Shown: piece after piece, positions 1-8,701 of the stretch
How positions within the stretch are numbered: the first letter of the stretch is position 1
How the letters are laid out: each line of letters starts with the position of its first letter
Assembly (NCBI GenBank): GCA_016183655.1
Contig: JACPEH010000022.1
Coordinates: forward strand, 186,001 to 250,000
DNA length: 64,000 bases
Reading direction: 5' to 3'
Source: Rhodocyclales bacterium
Lineage (GTDB): Bacteria; Pseudomonadota; Gammaproteobacteria; Burkholderiales; Rhodocyclaceae
Position numbers and translations under genes: made by a program
Notes under the pieces: model-generated
Told to the model about the DNA's origin: nothing
The model's input: the letters and a program-made list of their open reading frames with translations, nothing else
Databases searched by the model: none

Positions 1-1
1 C

Positions 2-313
2 TGGTGGCACTGGGTGGTGGTCAACCTGCCGGCGAAGCTGAGCGAGCTGCCGGCCGGCGCCGGCCGCGGCGACGGCGCGCTGCTGCCGACCGAAGCGCTG
101 CAGGTGAACACCGACTTCGGCGGTCCCGGCTGGGGCGGCCCGTGCCCGCCGGTCGGCGACAAGCCGCACCGCTACCACTTCACGCTGCACGCGCTGAAGG
201 TCGACAAACTCGACCTGCCGCCGGGCGCCACCGCCGCGCTCGCCGGCTACCTGGTCAACGCCAACAGCCTGGGCAAGGCGACGCTGACCGGCACCTACGG
301 GCGCAGGAAGTAA
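2..313 (+). CDS. YbhB/YbcL-type PEBP (Raf kinase inhibitor-like) protein, 5' truncated by window edge
   Basis: The reading frame is open from base 2 and ends at TAA 311-313, so only the last ~103 residues are present. The visible part begins WWHWVVVNLPA, the usual core of bacterial phosphatidylethanolamine-binding-like proteins, and contains HRYHFTLHALKVDKLDL, the second conserved block of the family. These small proteins are periplasmic or cytosolic ligand binders of unclear physiological role. The stop codon overlaps the ATG of the next gene by one base, so the two are probably cotranscribed. The family call is firm. The N-terminus, and any signal peptide, lie outside the window. Confidence 0.85.
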   Translation, partial: WWHWVVVNLPAKLSELPAGAGRGDGALLPTEALQVNTDFGGPGWGGPCPPVGDKPHRYHFTLHALKVDKLDLPPGATAALAGYLVNANSLGKATLTGTYGRRK

Positions 314-702
314 TGGGCAAGGCCGCTGTCGCCGGCGATGCCTGCCCCTGCGGCAGCGGCCGGCCGTACGCGCGCTGCTGCGGGCGCTGGCATGCCGGCG
401 AGCCGGCGCCGACCGCCGAGGCGCTGATGCGTTCGCGTTACGCCGCCTACGTGCTTGCGCGGCACGACTACCTGCTTGCCACCTGGCATGCCTCGACCCG
501 CCCGCCGGCGCTCGACGACGCCCCCACCCGCTGGCTGGGGCTGGAGGTGAAGCGGCACGAGCAGCACGGCGACGACAGCGCGATCGTCGAGTTCGTCGCC
601 CGCTACCGCGCCGACGGGCGCGGCCACCGGCTGCACGAGACCAGCCGCTTCGTGCGCGAGGACGGCCGCTGGTACTACGTCGACGGCGATATTGCCGGCT
701 GA
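313..702 (+). CDS. YchJ family SEC-C/NTF2-like protein
   Basis: 129 residues starting at the ATG that overlaps the preceding stop (TAATG). The N-terminus carries the zinc-binding SEC-C type motif CPCGSGRPYARCCG (residues ~11-24). It is followed by the YchJ-characteristic stretch AEALMRSRYAAYVLARHDYLLATWH and an NTF2-like domain ending RWYYVDGDI. The length matches the UPF0225/YchJ family (about 130-160 aa). The molecular function of the family is not established. It is probably the second gene of an operon with the PEBP-like gene. Confidence 0.85.
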   Translation: MGKAAVAGDACPCGSGRPYARCCGRWHAGEPAPTAEALMRSRYAAYVLARHDYLLATWHASTRPPALDDAPTRWLGLEVKRHEQHGDDSAIVEFVARYRADGRGHRLHETSRFVREDGRWYYVDGDIAG

Positions 703-832
703 CGGTCAACGCGGCACGGCCCGGCTGTCCTGCCCCTGACGCCTCGCCAGCCCGATCAGCCCCCCCGCCAACGGGGATTTCACAAGCCGCCCGGGCCGGA
801 GCACAATAGCTGCGTCAGCCAGGAGGGGGCGC

Positions 833-1951
833 ATGAAAAAGGACTCCGGATCACCGGCGCGCTATCAGGCCATCGGCAAGGTTCTCGACGAGGAGGCCGA
901 GCGCGCTGCGCATCAGCTGCTGGCCGGCGTCTGCCTGATCGCGCTGATCGGCGTGCCGATCTCGGTGTCGCGCACCTTCGTCTTCGGCTGGCACCCGATC
1001 TACGCGCTGCACCTGTTCGGCCTGTTCACCGTCCTCGCGCTCTACGCCTTCCGCCGGCGGCTGCCGACGCGGGTCAAGACGGGAACGGTGCTGGCGCTGG
1101 CACTGGCCGTCTCGCTGGCCGGCCTGTTCAATCTCGGGCTCTTCGGCAACGGGCCGATGTGGGGCGTCTTCGCCGTCTTCATCGCCTCGATGTTCCTGCG
1201 CCAGCGGGCAGTGCTGGCGATCGCCGGCGTCTTCATCGGCACCTTCGTCCTCGTCGCCTACGGCTACGTCGATGGTTACCTGACCTTCCCCTACGACCCG
1301 ATCCGCTACCTGCGCTCGCCGCTGACCTGGAGCGTCGCCGCCGCCGGCTCCATCTTCTTTCTGGTGCTGATCATCATCATCGACAGCAACCACAAATCGA
1401 CCACGCAGCGCCTGATCCTCGAACTGGAGAAGAAGACCAAGCAGCTGGCGATGATGGCCGACCAGGACCACCTGACCGGGGTCGCCAACCTGCGCGCGCT
1501 GAAGACGCACCTCGACGACATCATCGCCGCGCACCCGGCGGCGGGCGGCGGCGCCGCGCTGTTCTTCATCGACCTCGACGGCTTCAAGAAGATCAACGAC
1601 GACTACGGCCACGATGCCGGCGACCACGTGCTGAAAACCATCGCCAACACGCTGCTCGGCATCGTCCGCGAAGGCGACCTGGTGGCCCGCATCGGCGGCG
1701 ACGAGTTCGTGATCGTCCTGCGCGGTACCGCGCAGGCGGCGCTGCCGGCACTCGACACCTTCGCCCGGCGCATCGTCGCGGCGGCGGCCACCCCGATTCC
1801 CTCCCCCTCGGGTCCGCTGCAGGTCGGCGCCAGCGTCGGCGTGACGCTGCTCAACGACGCCGATGACAGCTATGATGCCGCCGTGAAACGCGCCGACGCC
1901 GCGATGTACGAAGTCAAGAGCGCGGGCAAGAACGGCTTCCGCATCGCCTGA
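833..1951 (+). CDS. Membrane diguanylate cyclase (GGDEF)
   Basis: 372 residues; start at ATG 833 behind AGGAGGGGGCGC. Residues ~30-185 contain five or six hydrophobic segments forming an integral-membrane sensory region of no recognised named family. A short coiled linker (~190-210) leads into a full GGDEF domain (~210-372) with the entry motif [10 protein letters not shown], the active-site loop GGDEF (288-292) and an RxxD inhibitory I-site (R279-D282) five residues upstream. All features needed for cyclic-di-GMP synthesis with product inhibition are present. The signal sensed is unknown. The stop codon lies inside the first copy of a 45-bp tandem repeat. Confidence 0.92.
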   Translation: MKKDSGSPARYQAIGKVLDEEAERAAHQLLAGVCLIALIGVPISVSRTFVFGWHPIYALHLFGLFTVLALYAFRRRLPTRVKTGTVLALALAVSLAGLFNLGLFGNGPMWGVFAVFIASMFLRQRAVLAIAGVFIGTFVLVAYGYVDGYLTFPYDPIRYLRSPLTWSVAAAGSIFFLVLIIIIDSNHKSTTQRLILELEKKTKQLAMMADQDHLTGVANLRALKTHLDDIIAAHPAAGGGAALFFIDLDGFKKINDDYGHDAGDHVLKTIANTLLGIVREGDLVARIGGDEFVIVLRGTAQAALPALDTFARRIVAAAATPIPSPSGPLQVGASVGVTLLNDADDSYDAAVKRADAAMYEVKSAGKNGFRIA

Positions 1952-2086
1952 GCGAAGCGCAAGCTTCGCGAGGAAGTACTCTTGGGGTGCGCCTGAGCGA
2001 AGCGCAAGCTTCGCGAGGAAGTACTCTTGGGGTGCGCCTGAGCGAAGCGCAAGCTTCGCGAGGAAGTACTCTTGGGGTGCGCCTGA
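1946..2086. repeat. Three tandem copies of a 45-bp hairpin repeat at the 3' end of the GGDEF gene
   Basis: Copies start at 1946, 1991 and 2036 and are identical by eye; a fourth partial start GCCTGA lies at 2081. Each unit holds a perfect 7-bp stem GCGAAGC/GCTTCGC closed by a GCAA tetraloop (GNRA type). Each also carries the in-frame TGA that is the stop codon of the upstream gene. There is no T-run, so this is not a classical terminator. It could be an RNA-stabilising or processing element, or simply a recent tandem duplication of the gene's last codons plus 3' UTR. Confidence 0.9.
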
Positions 2087-2170
2087 CAGCCGCGCCGCCG
2101 GCATTCAGGCATCCGGACCTTCGCCGAACCCGACCGACCAACCGACACCGCCCTACCGAGAATTTTTCCG

Positions 2171-2950
2171 ATGCTGACCATCCTCCATCGCGACGAGGCG
2201 CTGATCGCCATCGACAAGCCGCCGGGCCTGCTCGTGCACCGCACGGTGCTCGACCGCCACGAGACCGAGTTCGCCGTGCAACTGCTGCGCGACCAGATCG
2301 GGCAACCGGTGCATCCGGTGCACCGGCTCGACCGCGGCACCTCCGGCGTGCTCGTCTTCGCGCTCGACCGCGACAGCGCGCGCACGCTGTCCGACGCCTT
2401 CGCCGGGCAGCAGGTGGCCAAGACCTACCTCGCCGTCGTCCGCGGCTGGCCGGCGGAAAGCGGCACCATCGACCACCCGCTGCAGCGCCAGCCGGACGAC
2501 GCCGAATGGGTCGATCCGCGCGCGCAGCTGCTGCCGCAGGCGGCGGTCACGCACTGGCGGCGACTGGCCGAAAGCGAACTGCCGATCGCCGGCGACCGCC
2601 ATCCGACGACGCGCTGCGCGCTGCTCGAACTGACGCCGGACACCGGGCGCCGGCACCAGATCCGCCGCCACCTCAAGCATGCCGCGCACCCGATCATCGG
2701 CGACGCCACCTACGGCAAGGGCCGGCTCAACCGCGACTTCGCCGCGCACACCGGCTGCGCCCGCCTGCTGCTGCACTGCGCCGCAATGCGCTTTGCGCAC
2801 CCGCGCAGCGGCCAGCCGCTGCAGCTCGTCGCGCCGCTCGGCGGCGCCTTTGCGCAACTGATGCAGACGCTCGGCTGGGCGGACGCAGCCGCCCCCTGGT
2901 TGGTCGCCCGGGGCGATGCCCGAAGCGCAGCGGGCGCCGATTCGGGTTGA
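2171..2950 (+). CDS. truC: tRNA pseudouridine(65) synthase TruC-type
   Basis: 259 residues, RluA/TruC branch of pseudouridine synthases. The N-terminal IAIDKPPGLLVHR block, the catalytic HRLDRGTSGVLVFA block (Asp ~54) and the C-terminal RRHQIRRHLKHAAHPIIGD block are all present. TruC converts U65 in tRNA. The N-terminus opens directly into the catalytic domain with no S4 RNA-binding domain, as expected for TruC and unlike RluC/RluD. The gene lies between the 45-bp repeats and an HDOD gene, apparently transcribed on its own. Assignment to TruC rather than another short RluA paralogue rests on length and the N-terminal motif. Confidence 0.82.
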   Translation: MLTILHRDEALIAIDKPPGLLVHRTVLDRHETEFAVQLLRDQIGQPVHPVHRLDRGTSGVLVFALDRDSARTLSDAFAGQQVAKTYLAVVRGWPAESGTIDHPLQRQPDDAEWVDPRAQLLPQAAVTHWRRLAESELPIAGDRHPTTRCALLELTPDTGRRHQIRRHLKHAAHPIIGDATYGKGRLNRDFAAHTGCARLLLHCAAMRFAHPRSGQPLQLVAPLGGAFAQLMQTLGWADAAAPWLVARGDARSAAGADSG

Positions 2951-3053
2951 ATCGCGGCGAGCCAGCGAGTACCATCAGCTTAGGCACGCCCTTCTTTTCC
3001 AAATCAGTCGATTAGCGCGTTTTTCTCACGCGCATGGTGAAGTCAAAACAACA

Positions 3054-3941
3054 ATGCTGACCCATCCGTTGCAGGATCTCGAAACCTGGGTGCTGTTCTT
3101 CAGCGGCGCCGAACTGCCCGTGCTGCGGCACACCGTCCGCCAGCTCGACGAGTTGCGCGCCAACATCGACCGCGTCAACGGCCGCGAAATCTCGCGCGTC
3201 GTGCTGCAGGACCCGCTGATGACGGTGAAGGTGCTCGCCTACATCCAGCCCTTCGCCGGCAAGACGCTGCGCACCGACATCACGACGATCGGCAGCGCGG
3301 TGATGATGATCGGCGTCGAACCCTTCTTCGAGAAGTTCAAGGAACTGGCCACCATCGAGCAGATGCTGAAGAGCGAGCCGACGGCGATGCTCGGCACGCT
3401 GCAGTTGATCCGCCGCGTGCAGCGCGCCGCGCACTACGCGCACGAATGGGCGCTGTGGCGGCAGGACATGAACGTCGAGGAAGTGACCATCGCCGCGTTG
3501 CTGCACGACCTCGCCGAGATCCTGCTGTGGTGCTTCGCGCCGACGCTGGCGATCGAGATCCGCGAGCGGCAGAAGGCCGACCGCACGCTGCGCAGCAGCG
3601 TCGTCCAGCGAGCCGTTCTCGGCATCGAGCTGATCGACCTGCAACTGGCGCTGTGCCAGGCCTGGCACCTGCCGCCGCTGCTCGCCACATTGATGGACCC
3701 GGAGCACGCCGAGGCCCCGCGCATCCGCAACGTGCTGCTCGCCGTCGACCTCGCCCGCCATTCCGCGCACGGCTGGAGCGATGCGGCGCTACCGGACGAT
3801 TTCGCGGCGATCGAGAAGCTGCTCAACCTCAACCGCGATGCGCTGATCCAGCGGCTGAAGCTGACCGACGAGGAAAAGCTGCAGCTGCCGCCGATGCCGG
3901 AAATGCCGCCGCCGCTGGAACCGGAAGCCCCGGCGGCCTAG
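3054..3941 (+). CDS. HDOD domain protein
   Basis: 295 residues from ATG 3054. The body is an HDOD domain: LPVLRHTVRQL..., ISRVVLQDPLMTVKVL, and AALLHDLAEILLW. The last resembles the HD-phosphohydrolase helix but lacks the complete metal-binding set, as is normal for HDOD. HDOD proteins act in signalling, often downstream of c-di-GMP or two-component systems, as non-enzymatic adaptors. No EAL, GGDEF or receiver domain is attached. The proline-rich tail PPMPEMPPPLEPEAPAA is low complexity. The reading frame continues upstream, but no better start with a ribosome site is visible. Confidence 0.85.
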   Translation: MLTHPLQDLETWVLFFSGAELPVLRHTVRQLDELRANIDRVNGREISRVVLQDPLMTVKVLAYIQPFAGKTLRTDITTIGSAVMMIGVEPFFEKFKELATIEQMLKSEPTAMLGTLQLIRRVQRAAHYAHEWALWRQDMNVEEVTIAALLHDLAEILLWCFAPTLAIEIRERQKADRTLRSSVVQRAVLGIELIDLQLALCQAWHLPPLLATLMDPEHAEAPRIRNVLLAVDLARHSAHGWSDAALPDDFAAIEKLLNLNRDALIQRLKLTDEEKLQLPPMPEMPPPLEPEAPAA

Positions 3942-3975
3942 TCGCGGCAGTCAGTCACGTGTACGAGCCTGCCGC

Positions 3976-4005
3976 TGGATTCCGGGTCAAGCCCGGAATG
4001 ACGGG
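3976..4005. repeat. Intergenic palindromic repeat (REP-like, type A)
   Basis: Palindrome with arms ATTCCGGG and CCCGGAAT around TCAAG at 3979-3999, followed by GACGGG. The same core recurs at 50073, 52454, 52623, 52793 and inverted at 57263 and 60809. It lies in the 170-bp gap between the HDOD and flavoprotein genes, where nothing else is recognisable. Confidence 0.9.
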
Positions 4006-4132
4006 TTGGCATCAACCGGATTCAGGTTGACCGACGCCTGAGCTGCGTTCTTCCACCCTGACGTTTCCGCATTTCCGTATCCACCACTGCCGGCGTGACA
4101 TTCGCGCCCCGATGCCTGTCAGAAAGCCCCCG

Positions 4133-5443
4133 ATGCACGCCACCCGCCGCCGCCTGCTCGCCGCCACCGCCGCCCTCGGCACCGCCGCGCTGTTACCGGG
4201 ACCGCTGCGCGCCGCCCCGGCGCTGCTGCCGCCGGCGAAACGGGGCCGCGTCGCGATCGTCGGCGGCGGCTGGGGCGGCCTCGCCGCCGCCCGCCGCCTG
4301 CGCGAACTGGCGCCGGAACTGGAGGTGGTGCTGCTCGAACGCAACGACGCCTTCTGGTCCTTGCCGCTCACCAACCGCTGGCTCGCCGACCGGCTCGACG
4401 GCCGCCTGCTGCGCCACGACTACGCGGCTGCCGCACGCGCCTTCGGCTACACCGTGCTGCGCAGCGAGGTCACCGCCGTCGACCGCGAGCGGCGCGAACT
4501 GCGCACCGCCGACGGCGCGCTCGCCTACGACTGGCTGATCCTCGCCGTCGGCATCCGCGACGACTACCGCGCCTGGTTCGGCGACGACGCGCGGCCGGCG
4601 GCGGAAGCCCGGCAGCAGTTCGGCAGCGCCTGGCAGGCCGGCGAGCAGCAGGCGCTGAAGGCGCGGCTGGAACGCTTCGCCGGCGGCGACTTCGTGATCA
4701 CCGTGCCGCCGATGCCGTACCGTTGCCCGCCGGCGCCGTTCGAGCGCGCCTGCATGATCGCCACGCTGTTCCGGCAGAAGAACCTGAAGGCGCGCGTCAT
4801 CGTGCTCGATCCGAACCCGATGATGCAGGGCTTCGCCCGCGTCTTCGGCGGCCAGTACCGCGACCGCGTCGTCTACGTGCCGCAGGCGCGGGTGCAGGCG
4901 ATCGACCCGTTCGCGAAGACGGTGAGCACCGACTTCGAGACCTTCCGCTTCGACGACGCGCTGCTGATGCCGCCGCAGCAAGCCGGCGGCCTCGCCTGGC
5001 AGGCCGGGCTGATCGGCCGCGACGTGAACGACGCGGCGAAGGCCAGCGGCTGGGCCGCGCTCGACCCGCTGACGCAGCGCTCGCTCGCCGATCCGCGCGT
5101 CTTCGTCGTCGGCGACATGGTCGACCGCGCCTCGCAGCTGTTCGGCCATTACCCGAAGACCGGCCAGATGGCGGCGCGCCAGGGGCAGATCGCCGCCGCG
5201 CAGATCGCCGCCGAGGCACAAGGGAAGGAGGCGCCGCGACGGCTGCCGGACAGCACCTGCTACGTGCTCGCCGGCGCCGAGCCGATGGAGATGATGCGCA
5301 TCGAGACCCGCTACCGCGTCCGCGGCGACGGGCTGATCATGCAGATGGTGCAGCAGCACTACGACGCGCAGCCGCGCGACGAGGACGTCGCCTGGGCGAA
5401 AGGGATGTTCGCGGAACTGCTGGGGCCGGCAGCCGCCGGCTGA
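4133..5443 (+). CDS. Flavocytochrome c-type sulfide dehydrogenase flavoprotein subunit (FccB-like), Tat-exported
   Basis: 436 residues from ATG 4133; an in-frame ATG at 4112 would add seven residues. The N-terminus ATRRRLLAATAALGTAALLPG is a twin-arginine-like signal, typical of FccB-family enzymes. The FAD dinucleotide fold VAIVGGGWGGLAAARRL follows. The conserved PPMPYRCPPAPFERACMIA block and the C-terminal STCYVLAG supply the cysteines that form the redox-active disulfide in FccB/SQR relatives. VFVVGDMVDRA binds the second part of FAD. Family members oxidise sulfide in the periplasm and pass electrons to a c-type cytochrome. No cytochrome subunit gene is adjacent, so the electron acceptor and even the substrate are uncertain. 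Confidence 0.8.
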   Translation: MHATRRRLLAATAALGTAALLPGPLRAAPALLPPAKRGRVAIVGGGWGGLAAARRLRELAPELEVVLLERNDAFWSLPLTNRWLADRLDGRLLRHDYAAAARAFGYTVLRSEVTAVDRERRELRTADGALAYDWLILAVGIRDDYRAWFGDDARPAAEARQQFGSAWQAGEQQALKARLERFAGGDFVITVPPMPYRCPPAPFERACMIATLFRQKNLKARVIVLDPNPMMQGFARVFGGQYRDRVVYVPQARVQAIDPFAKTVSTDFETFRFDDALLMPPQQAGGLAWQAGLIGRDVNDAAKASGWAALDPLTQRSLADPRVFVVGDMVDRASQLFGHYPKTGQMAARQGQIAAAQIAAEAQGKEAPRRLPDSTCYVLAGAEPMEMMRIETRYRVRGDGLIMQMVQQHYDAQPRDEDVAWAKGMFAELLGPAAAG

Positions 5444-5482
5444 GCAGAGCGGGGAGCGGCGCCCGCCTGGCGCCGCGGCGCG

Positions 5483-6832
5483 CTACGCCTTGCCGGCCTG
5501 CGGAAACTCGTCGTGGTGCACTTCCTCGACGACGTAGCCTTCCATGTTGATCGCTCCGCCGTGCTGCAGATCGGCGTCGACGGTGCCGTGCACGCTGCCC
5601 GGCAGCAGCCGCTCGACCTCGCGCAGCCGCTGCTTGAGGCGACGGTATTCGCCGCGGCTGCGCTTGAGCATGCGCGCACGCTTGGCGCGGGCGGTCACCG
5701 ACGCGATCAGCAGTTCCATGTCCACCGGCTTGGTCAGGAAATCGTCGGCGCCCAGGTGCAGCGCCTCCAGCTGGCGGGCGATCTCGGCCTCGCTGGAGAG
5801 CAGCAGGATCGGCGTATCGGCGAGCGTGTCGTCCTGGCGCAGCAGCGCGAGCAGCTCGAAGCCGTTGCAGCCGGGCATGTAGAGGTCGCTGATCAGCACG
5901 TCGGGTTCGAATTCGGCGATCTTCGCCGGCACCTGCAGCGGGTCGCCGACGATGCAGGTGACCATGCCGGCGTCGGCCAGGCCGTCGGCATAGACCTCGC
6001 CGAGGAAGGGGTCGTCCTCGACCAGCATCACGCGGAACGGCTGGCTCGGCGTCTGCAGCGTGACGCCCTTGAGGATGGCGACCAGGCGCGCGGTGTCGAC
6101 CGGCTGCCGCAAGTAGCGCGTAGCGCCGAGGCGTACCGCCTCCAGGCGCGCCGGGATGTCGTTCGCCTCGCCGATGCAGAACAGGTGCGGCGGCGGATCG
6201 AAGCGGCGGCGCAGCGCCGCGAAGACTTCCGAGCACTGCGGATAGAGCTGGCACAGGCTGAGGTCGGCGATCACCGCCACCGGCCGCTCCGCCTCGCCGA
6301 TGGCGGCAAGCGACGCCAGCGTATCCACCCGCGCCGGCTCGAAACCGGCCTGCGCCAGCGTTTCGCGCAGCATCACCGCGAGCGGGCCGCCGTCGACGTA
6401 GAGGGCGATGCGGTTGCTCACCGGCAGCGCTGCCGGCGCCACCGGGGTCACCAGCGGATGCGGAACTTCCGCCGGATGCGGTTCGTCGTCCGGCGCCAGT
6501 TCGCGCAGCAGGTTGCCGAGCAGCGCGTCGACCTGCCGGCGCTCCTGCGCATTCGGCCCGCGCTCGCCGCACTGGTGCAGCAGGCTGGCCAGCGAGCGGG
6601 CGATGGCGCCGGCGTCCGCCATGCCCGGCACTTCCTTGCCGGTGATGTTGAAATCGAACAGCGCCGAGGGCAGGAGTTGCGGCAGGGGGGCGTCGGGGGC
6701 GGCGAGGACTTCTGCCGCGAGGCTGCGGATGCGGTCGATCTGTCGCTGCAGGGCTTCGTTGGCGTTATCTTGCAAGACGGTTTCCTGATGGCCGGAAGGT
6801 GCTGCAAATATAGACCAAATAGGGCCGCGCAT
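5483..6832 (-). CDS. Response regulator with two receiver domains, no recognisable output domain
   Basis: About 449 residues. An N-terminal ~130-residue alpha-helical region precedes a degenerate receiver (ALYVDGGPLAVMLRETL...VIADLSL...RYLRQPV) that retains only part of the acidic pocket. A canonical receiver follows (VMLVEDDPFLGEVYADGL, phospho-acceptor Asp in VLISDLYMPGCNGFEL, LLSS, TKPVDM). The C-terminal ~70 residues are basic and coiled (RSRGEYRRLKQRLREVERLL) without a known output domain. It probably works by protein-protein contact. The start is uncertain: residues 1-18 look unlike the rest, and an internal TTG (…TVLQDNANE) is possible. No histidine kinase is adjacent. Confidence 0.8.
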   Translation of the reverse strand: MRGPIWSIFAAPSGHQETVLQDNANEALQRQIDRIRSLAAEVLAAPDAPLPQLLPSALFDFNITGKEVPGMADAGAIARSLASLLHQCGERGPNAQERRQVDALLGNLLRELAPDDEPHPAEVPHPLVTPVAPAALPVSNRIALYVDGGPLAVMLRETLAQAGFEPARVDTLASLAAIGEAERPVAVIADLSLCQLYPQCSEVFAALRRRFDPPPHLFCIGEANDIPARLEAVRLGATRYLRQPVDTARLVAILKGVTLQTPSQPFRVMLVEDDPFLGEVYADGLADAGMVTCIVGDPLQVPAKIAEFEPDVLISDLYMPGCNGFELLALLRQDDTLADTPILLLSSEAEIARQLEALHLGADDFLTKPVDMELLIASVTARAKRARMLKRSRGEYRRLKQRLREVERLLPGSVHGTVDADLQHGGAINMEGYVVEEVHHDEFPQAGKA

Positions 6833-6841
6833 CGTGCCGGA

Positions 6842-6881
6842 AAATCAAAAAGGCGGTGCCGTTCCGCGGCGGAACGGCACC
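6842..6881 (-). terminator. Rho-independent terminator of the catalase gene
   Basis: On the minus strand a 12-bp perfect stem (GGTGCCGTTCCG/CGGAACGGCACC, 6855-6881) with a 3-nt loop is followed by GCCTTTTTGATTTT. It lies about 40 bp beyond the catalase stop codon. Confidence 0.88.
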
Positions 6882-6918
6882 TTCCGTCGGCTCGCCCGCC
6901 GACTCGCGGGCGCCCCCG

Positions 6919-8355
6919 TCAGGCCAGCCCGAGCGCCTTCGCCACGCCGGCGCCGTAGGCCGGGTCGGCCTTCGCGCAGTTGGCGACGTGGCGGCGCTGG
7001 ATGTCCACCGGTGCGCCGCCGAGCGAACGGGCGGTGTTCTCGAACAGCACCTGCTGCTGCGCCGGCGTCATCAGCCGGAACAGCGCGCCCGGCTGCGAGT
7101 AGTAGTCCTCGTCCTGGCGATGGTTCCAGTGGTCGGCGGCACCTTCGACCGACAGCGGCGGCTCGCGGAAATCCGGCTGCTCCGGCCATTGCCCGTAGCT
7201 GTTCGGCTCGTAGCCGATGCGGCCACCGTGGTTGCCGTCGACGCGCATGGCGCCGTCGCGGTGGTAGCTGTGGAACGGGCACTTCGGCGCATTCACCGGA
7301 ATCTGGTGGTGGTTCACGCCGAGCCGGTAGCGCTGCGCGTCACCGTACGAGAACAGCCGCGCCTGCAGCATCTTGTCCGGCGAGAACGAAATGCCGGGCA
7401 CCACCGCCGCCGGGTTGAAGGCCGACTGTTCGACCTCGGCGAAGAAATTCTCCGGGTTGCGGTTCAGTTCCATGACGCCGACCTCGATCAGCGGGTAGTC
7501 GCCGTGCGGCCAGACCTTGGTCAGGTCGAAGGGGTTGTACGGCACCGTCGACGCCTCCTGCTCCGGCATGATCTGCACGTACAGCGTCCACTTCGGGTAG
7601 TCGCCCTGCTCGATGCTCTCGAACAGGTCGCGCTGGTGCGACTCGCGATCCTTGCCGATGACCGCCTCGGCCTCGGCGTCGGTCAGGTTCTTGATGCCCT
7701 GCTGCGACTTGAAGTGGAACTTCACCCAATGGCGCTCGTTCGCCGCGTTGATGAAGCTGAAGGTGTGCGAGCCGAAGCCGTGCATGTGCCGGTAGGTCGC
7801 CGGCAGGCCGCGCTCGCTCATGACGATGGTGATCTGGTGCAGCGCCTCCGGCAGCGAGGTCCAGAAGTCCCAGTTGTTCTTGGCGCTGCGCAGGTTCGTG
7901 CGCGGGTCGCGCTTCACCGCGTGGTTGAGGTCGGGGAACTTCAGCGGGTCGCGCAGGAAGAACACCGGCGTGTTGTTGCCGACCAGGTCCCAGTTGCCTT
8001 CCTCGGTGTAGAACTTGACCGCGAAGCCGCGGATGTCGCGCTCGGCGTCGGCCGCGCCGCGCTCGCCGGCGACCGTCGTGAAGCGCGCGAAGAGTGGCGT
8101 GCGCTTGCCGACCTGCGAGAAGATCTTCGCCCGCGTGTATTTCGTGATGTCGTGCGTCACCGTGAACGTGCCGTAGGCGCCGGAGCCCTTGGCGTGCATG
8201 CGCCGCTCGGGAATCACCTCGCGGTCGAAATGCGCCAGCTTTTCGAGCAACCAGACGTCCTGCAGCAGCACCGGGCCACGCGGGCCGGCGGTCATCGTGT
8301 TCTGGTTGTCGGGCACCGGCGCGCCGGCGGCAGTGGTGAGTTTCTTCCGATCCAT
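6919..8355 (-). CDS. katA: Catalase (small-subunit, clade 3 type)
   Basis: 478 residues. The start at 8355 (MDRKKLTT) was chosen because GGAGG at 8363-8367 sits 7 nt upstream; an ATG six bases earlier is too close to it. Haem catalase landmarks: essential His in [12 protein letters not shown] (H54), Asn in [10 protein letters not shown] (~N127), and the proximal-tyrosine motif [12 protein letters not shown]. It decomposes hydrogen peroxide in the cytoplasm. The length fits the ~480-aa small-subunit class that can bind NADPH. A candidate OxyR site lies ~190 bp upstream and a terminator immediately downstream, so it is probably monocistronic apart from a possible 23-codon leader ORF. Confidence 0.96.
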   Translation of the reverse strand: MDRKKLTTAAGAPVPDNQNTMTAGPRGPVLLQDVWLLEKLAHFDREVIPERRMHAKGSGAYGTFTVTHDITKYTRAKIFSQVGKRTPLFARFTTVAGERGAADAERDIRGFAVKFYTEEGNWDLVGNNTPVFFLRDPLKFPDLNHAVKRDPRTNLRSAKNNWDFWTSLPEALHQITIVMSERGLPATYRHMHGFGSHTFSFINAANERHWVKFHFKSQQGIKNLTDAEAEAVIGKDRESHQRDLFESIEQGDYPKWTLYVQIMPEQEASTVPYNPFDLTKVWPHGDYPLIEVGVMELNRNPENFFAEVEQSAFNPAAVVPGISFSPDKMLQARLFSYGDAQRYRLGVNHHQIPVNAPKCPFHSYHRDGAMRVDGNHGGRIGYEPNSYGQWPEQPDFREPPLSVEGAADHWNHRQDEDYYSQPGALFRLMTPAQQQVLFENTARSLGGAPVDIQRRHVANCAKADPAYGAGVAKALGLA

Positions 8356-8389
8356 GGTCATTCCTCCAGACGTTTCAACAAGACTCGGT

Positions 8390-8461
8390 TCAATAGGCCT
8401 CGGCGACCAGCGCCAGGATGTCGATCCATAACGCATTCATCATGATTTCCTCGCCGCTCAT
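8390..8461 (-). CDS. Possible 23-residue leader/small ORF upstream of catalase
   Basis: An ATG at 8461 opens a 23-codon frame, [21 protein letters not shown] then AY, ending TGA at 8390. It lies entirely between the catalase promoter region and its ribosome site, on the same strand. A weak ribosome site (GCGAGG) lies 5 nt before the ATG. The peptide has a short acidic head and a hydrophobic middle. I know of no family for it. It could be a translated leader coupling translation to katA, a small membrane peptide, or chance. Confidence 0.3.
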   Translation of the reverse strand: MSGEEIMMNALWIDILALVAEAY

Positions 8462-8536
8462 GGCAACCTCGCTTTCCTGTCCGGCGTTCTTGCCGGTGCG
8501 TGAGAGCAGTCTAGGCAGCCGTCAGTCATTTCAGAA

Positions 8537-8573
8537 GGAAATTGTTTCTATAAAATCGATAGCTGACCGCTAT
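8537..8573 (-). promoter_or_regulatory. Candidate OxyR binding site upstream of katA
   Basis: CTAT (8548-8551), seven bases, ATAG (8559-8562), seven bases, CTAT (8570-8573). The pattern matches three of the four tetramers of the OxyR consensus ATAG-N7-CTAT-N7-ATAG-N7-CTAT with exact spacing. The outermost tetramer (GGAA, 8537-8540) does not match. The site is between katA (minus) and the cupin gene (plus), so it could serve either. Confidence 0.55.
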
Positions 8574-8701
8574 GTTGCTGACAGCGCCATGCGCCATGGA
8601 ATCCGGCGCCACAGGACCTGTCCAACTGCGGCGGGACGCGCGGAAATAGCCACCCGGGCGGAGGGCGTCGTTGCGCACCGCGACACGAAGAGGAGCCGAC
8701 C

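Noticed and set aside
1946..2086. CRISPR-like or terminator array
   Set aside because: The copies are contiguous and identical with no spacers, and there is no T-tract for a Rho-independent terminator.
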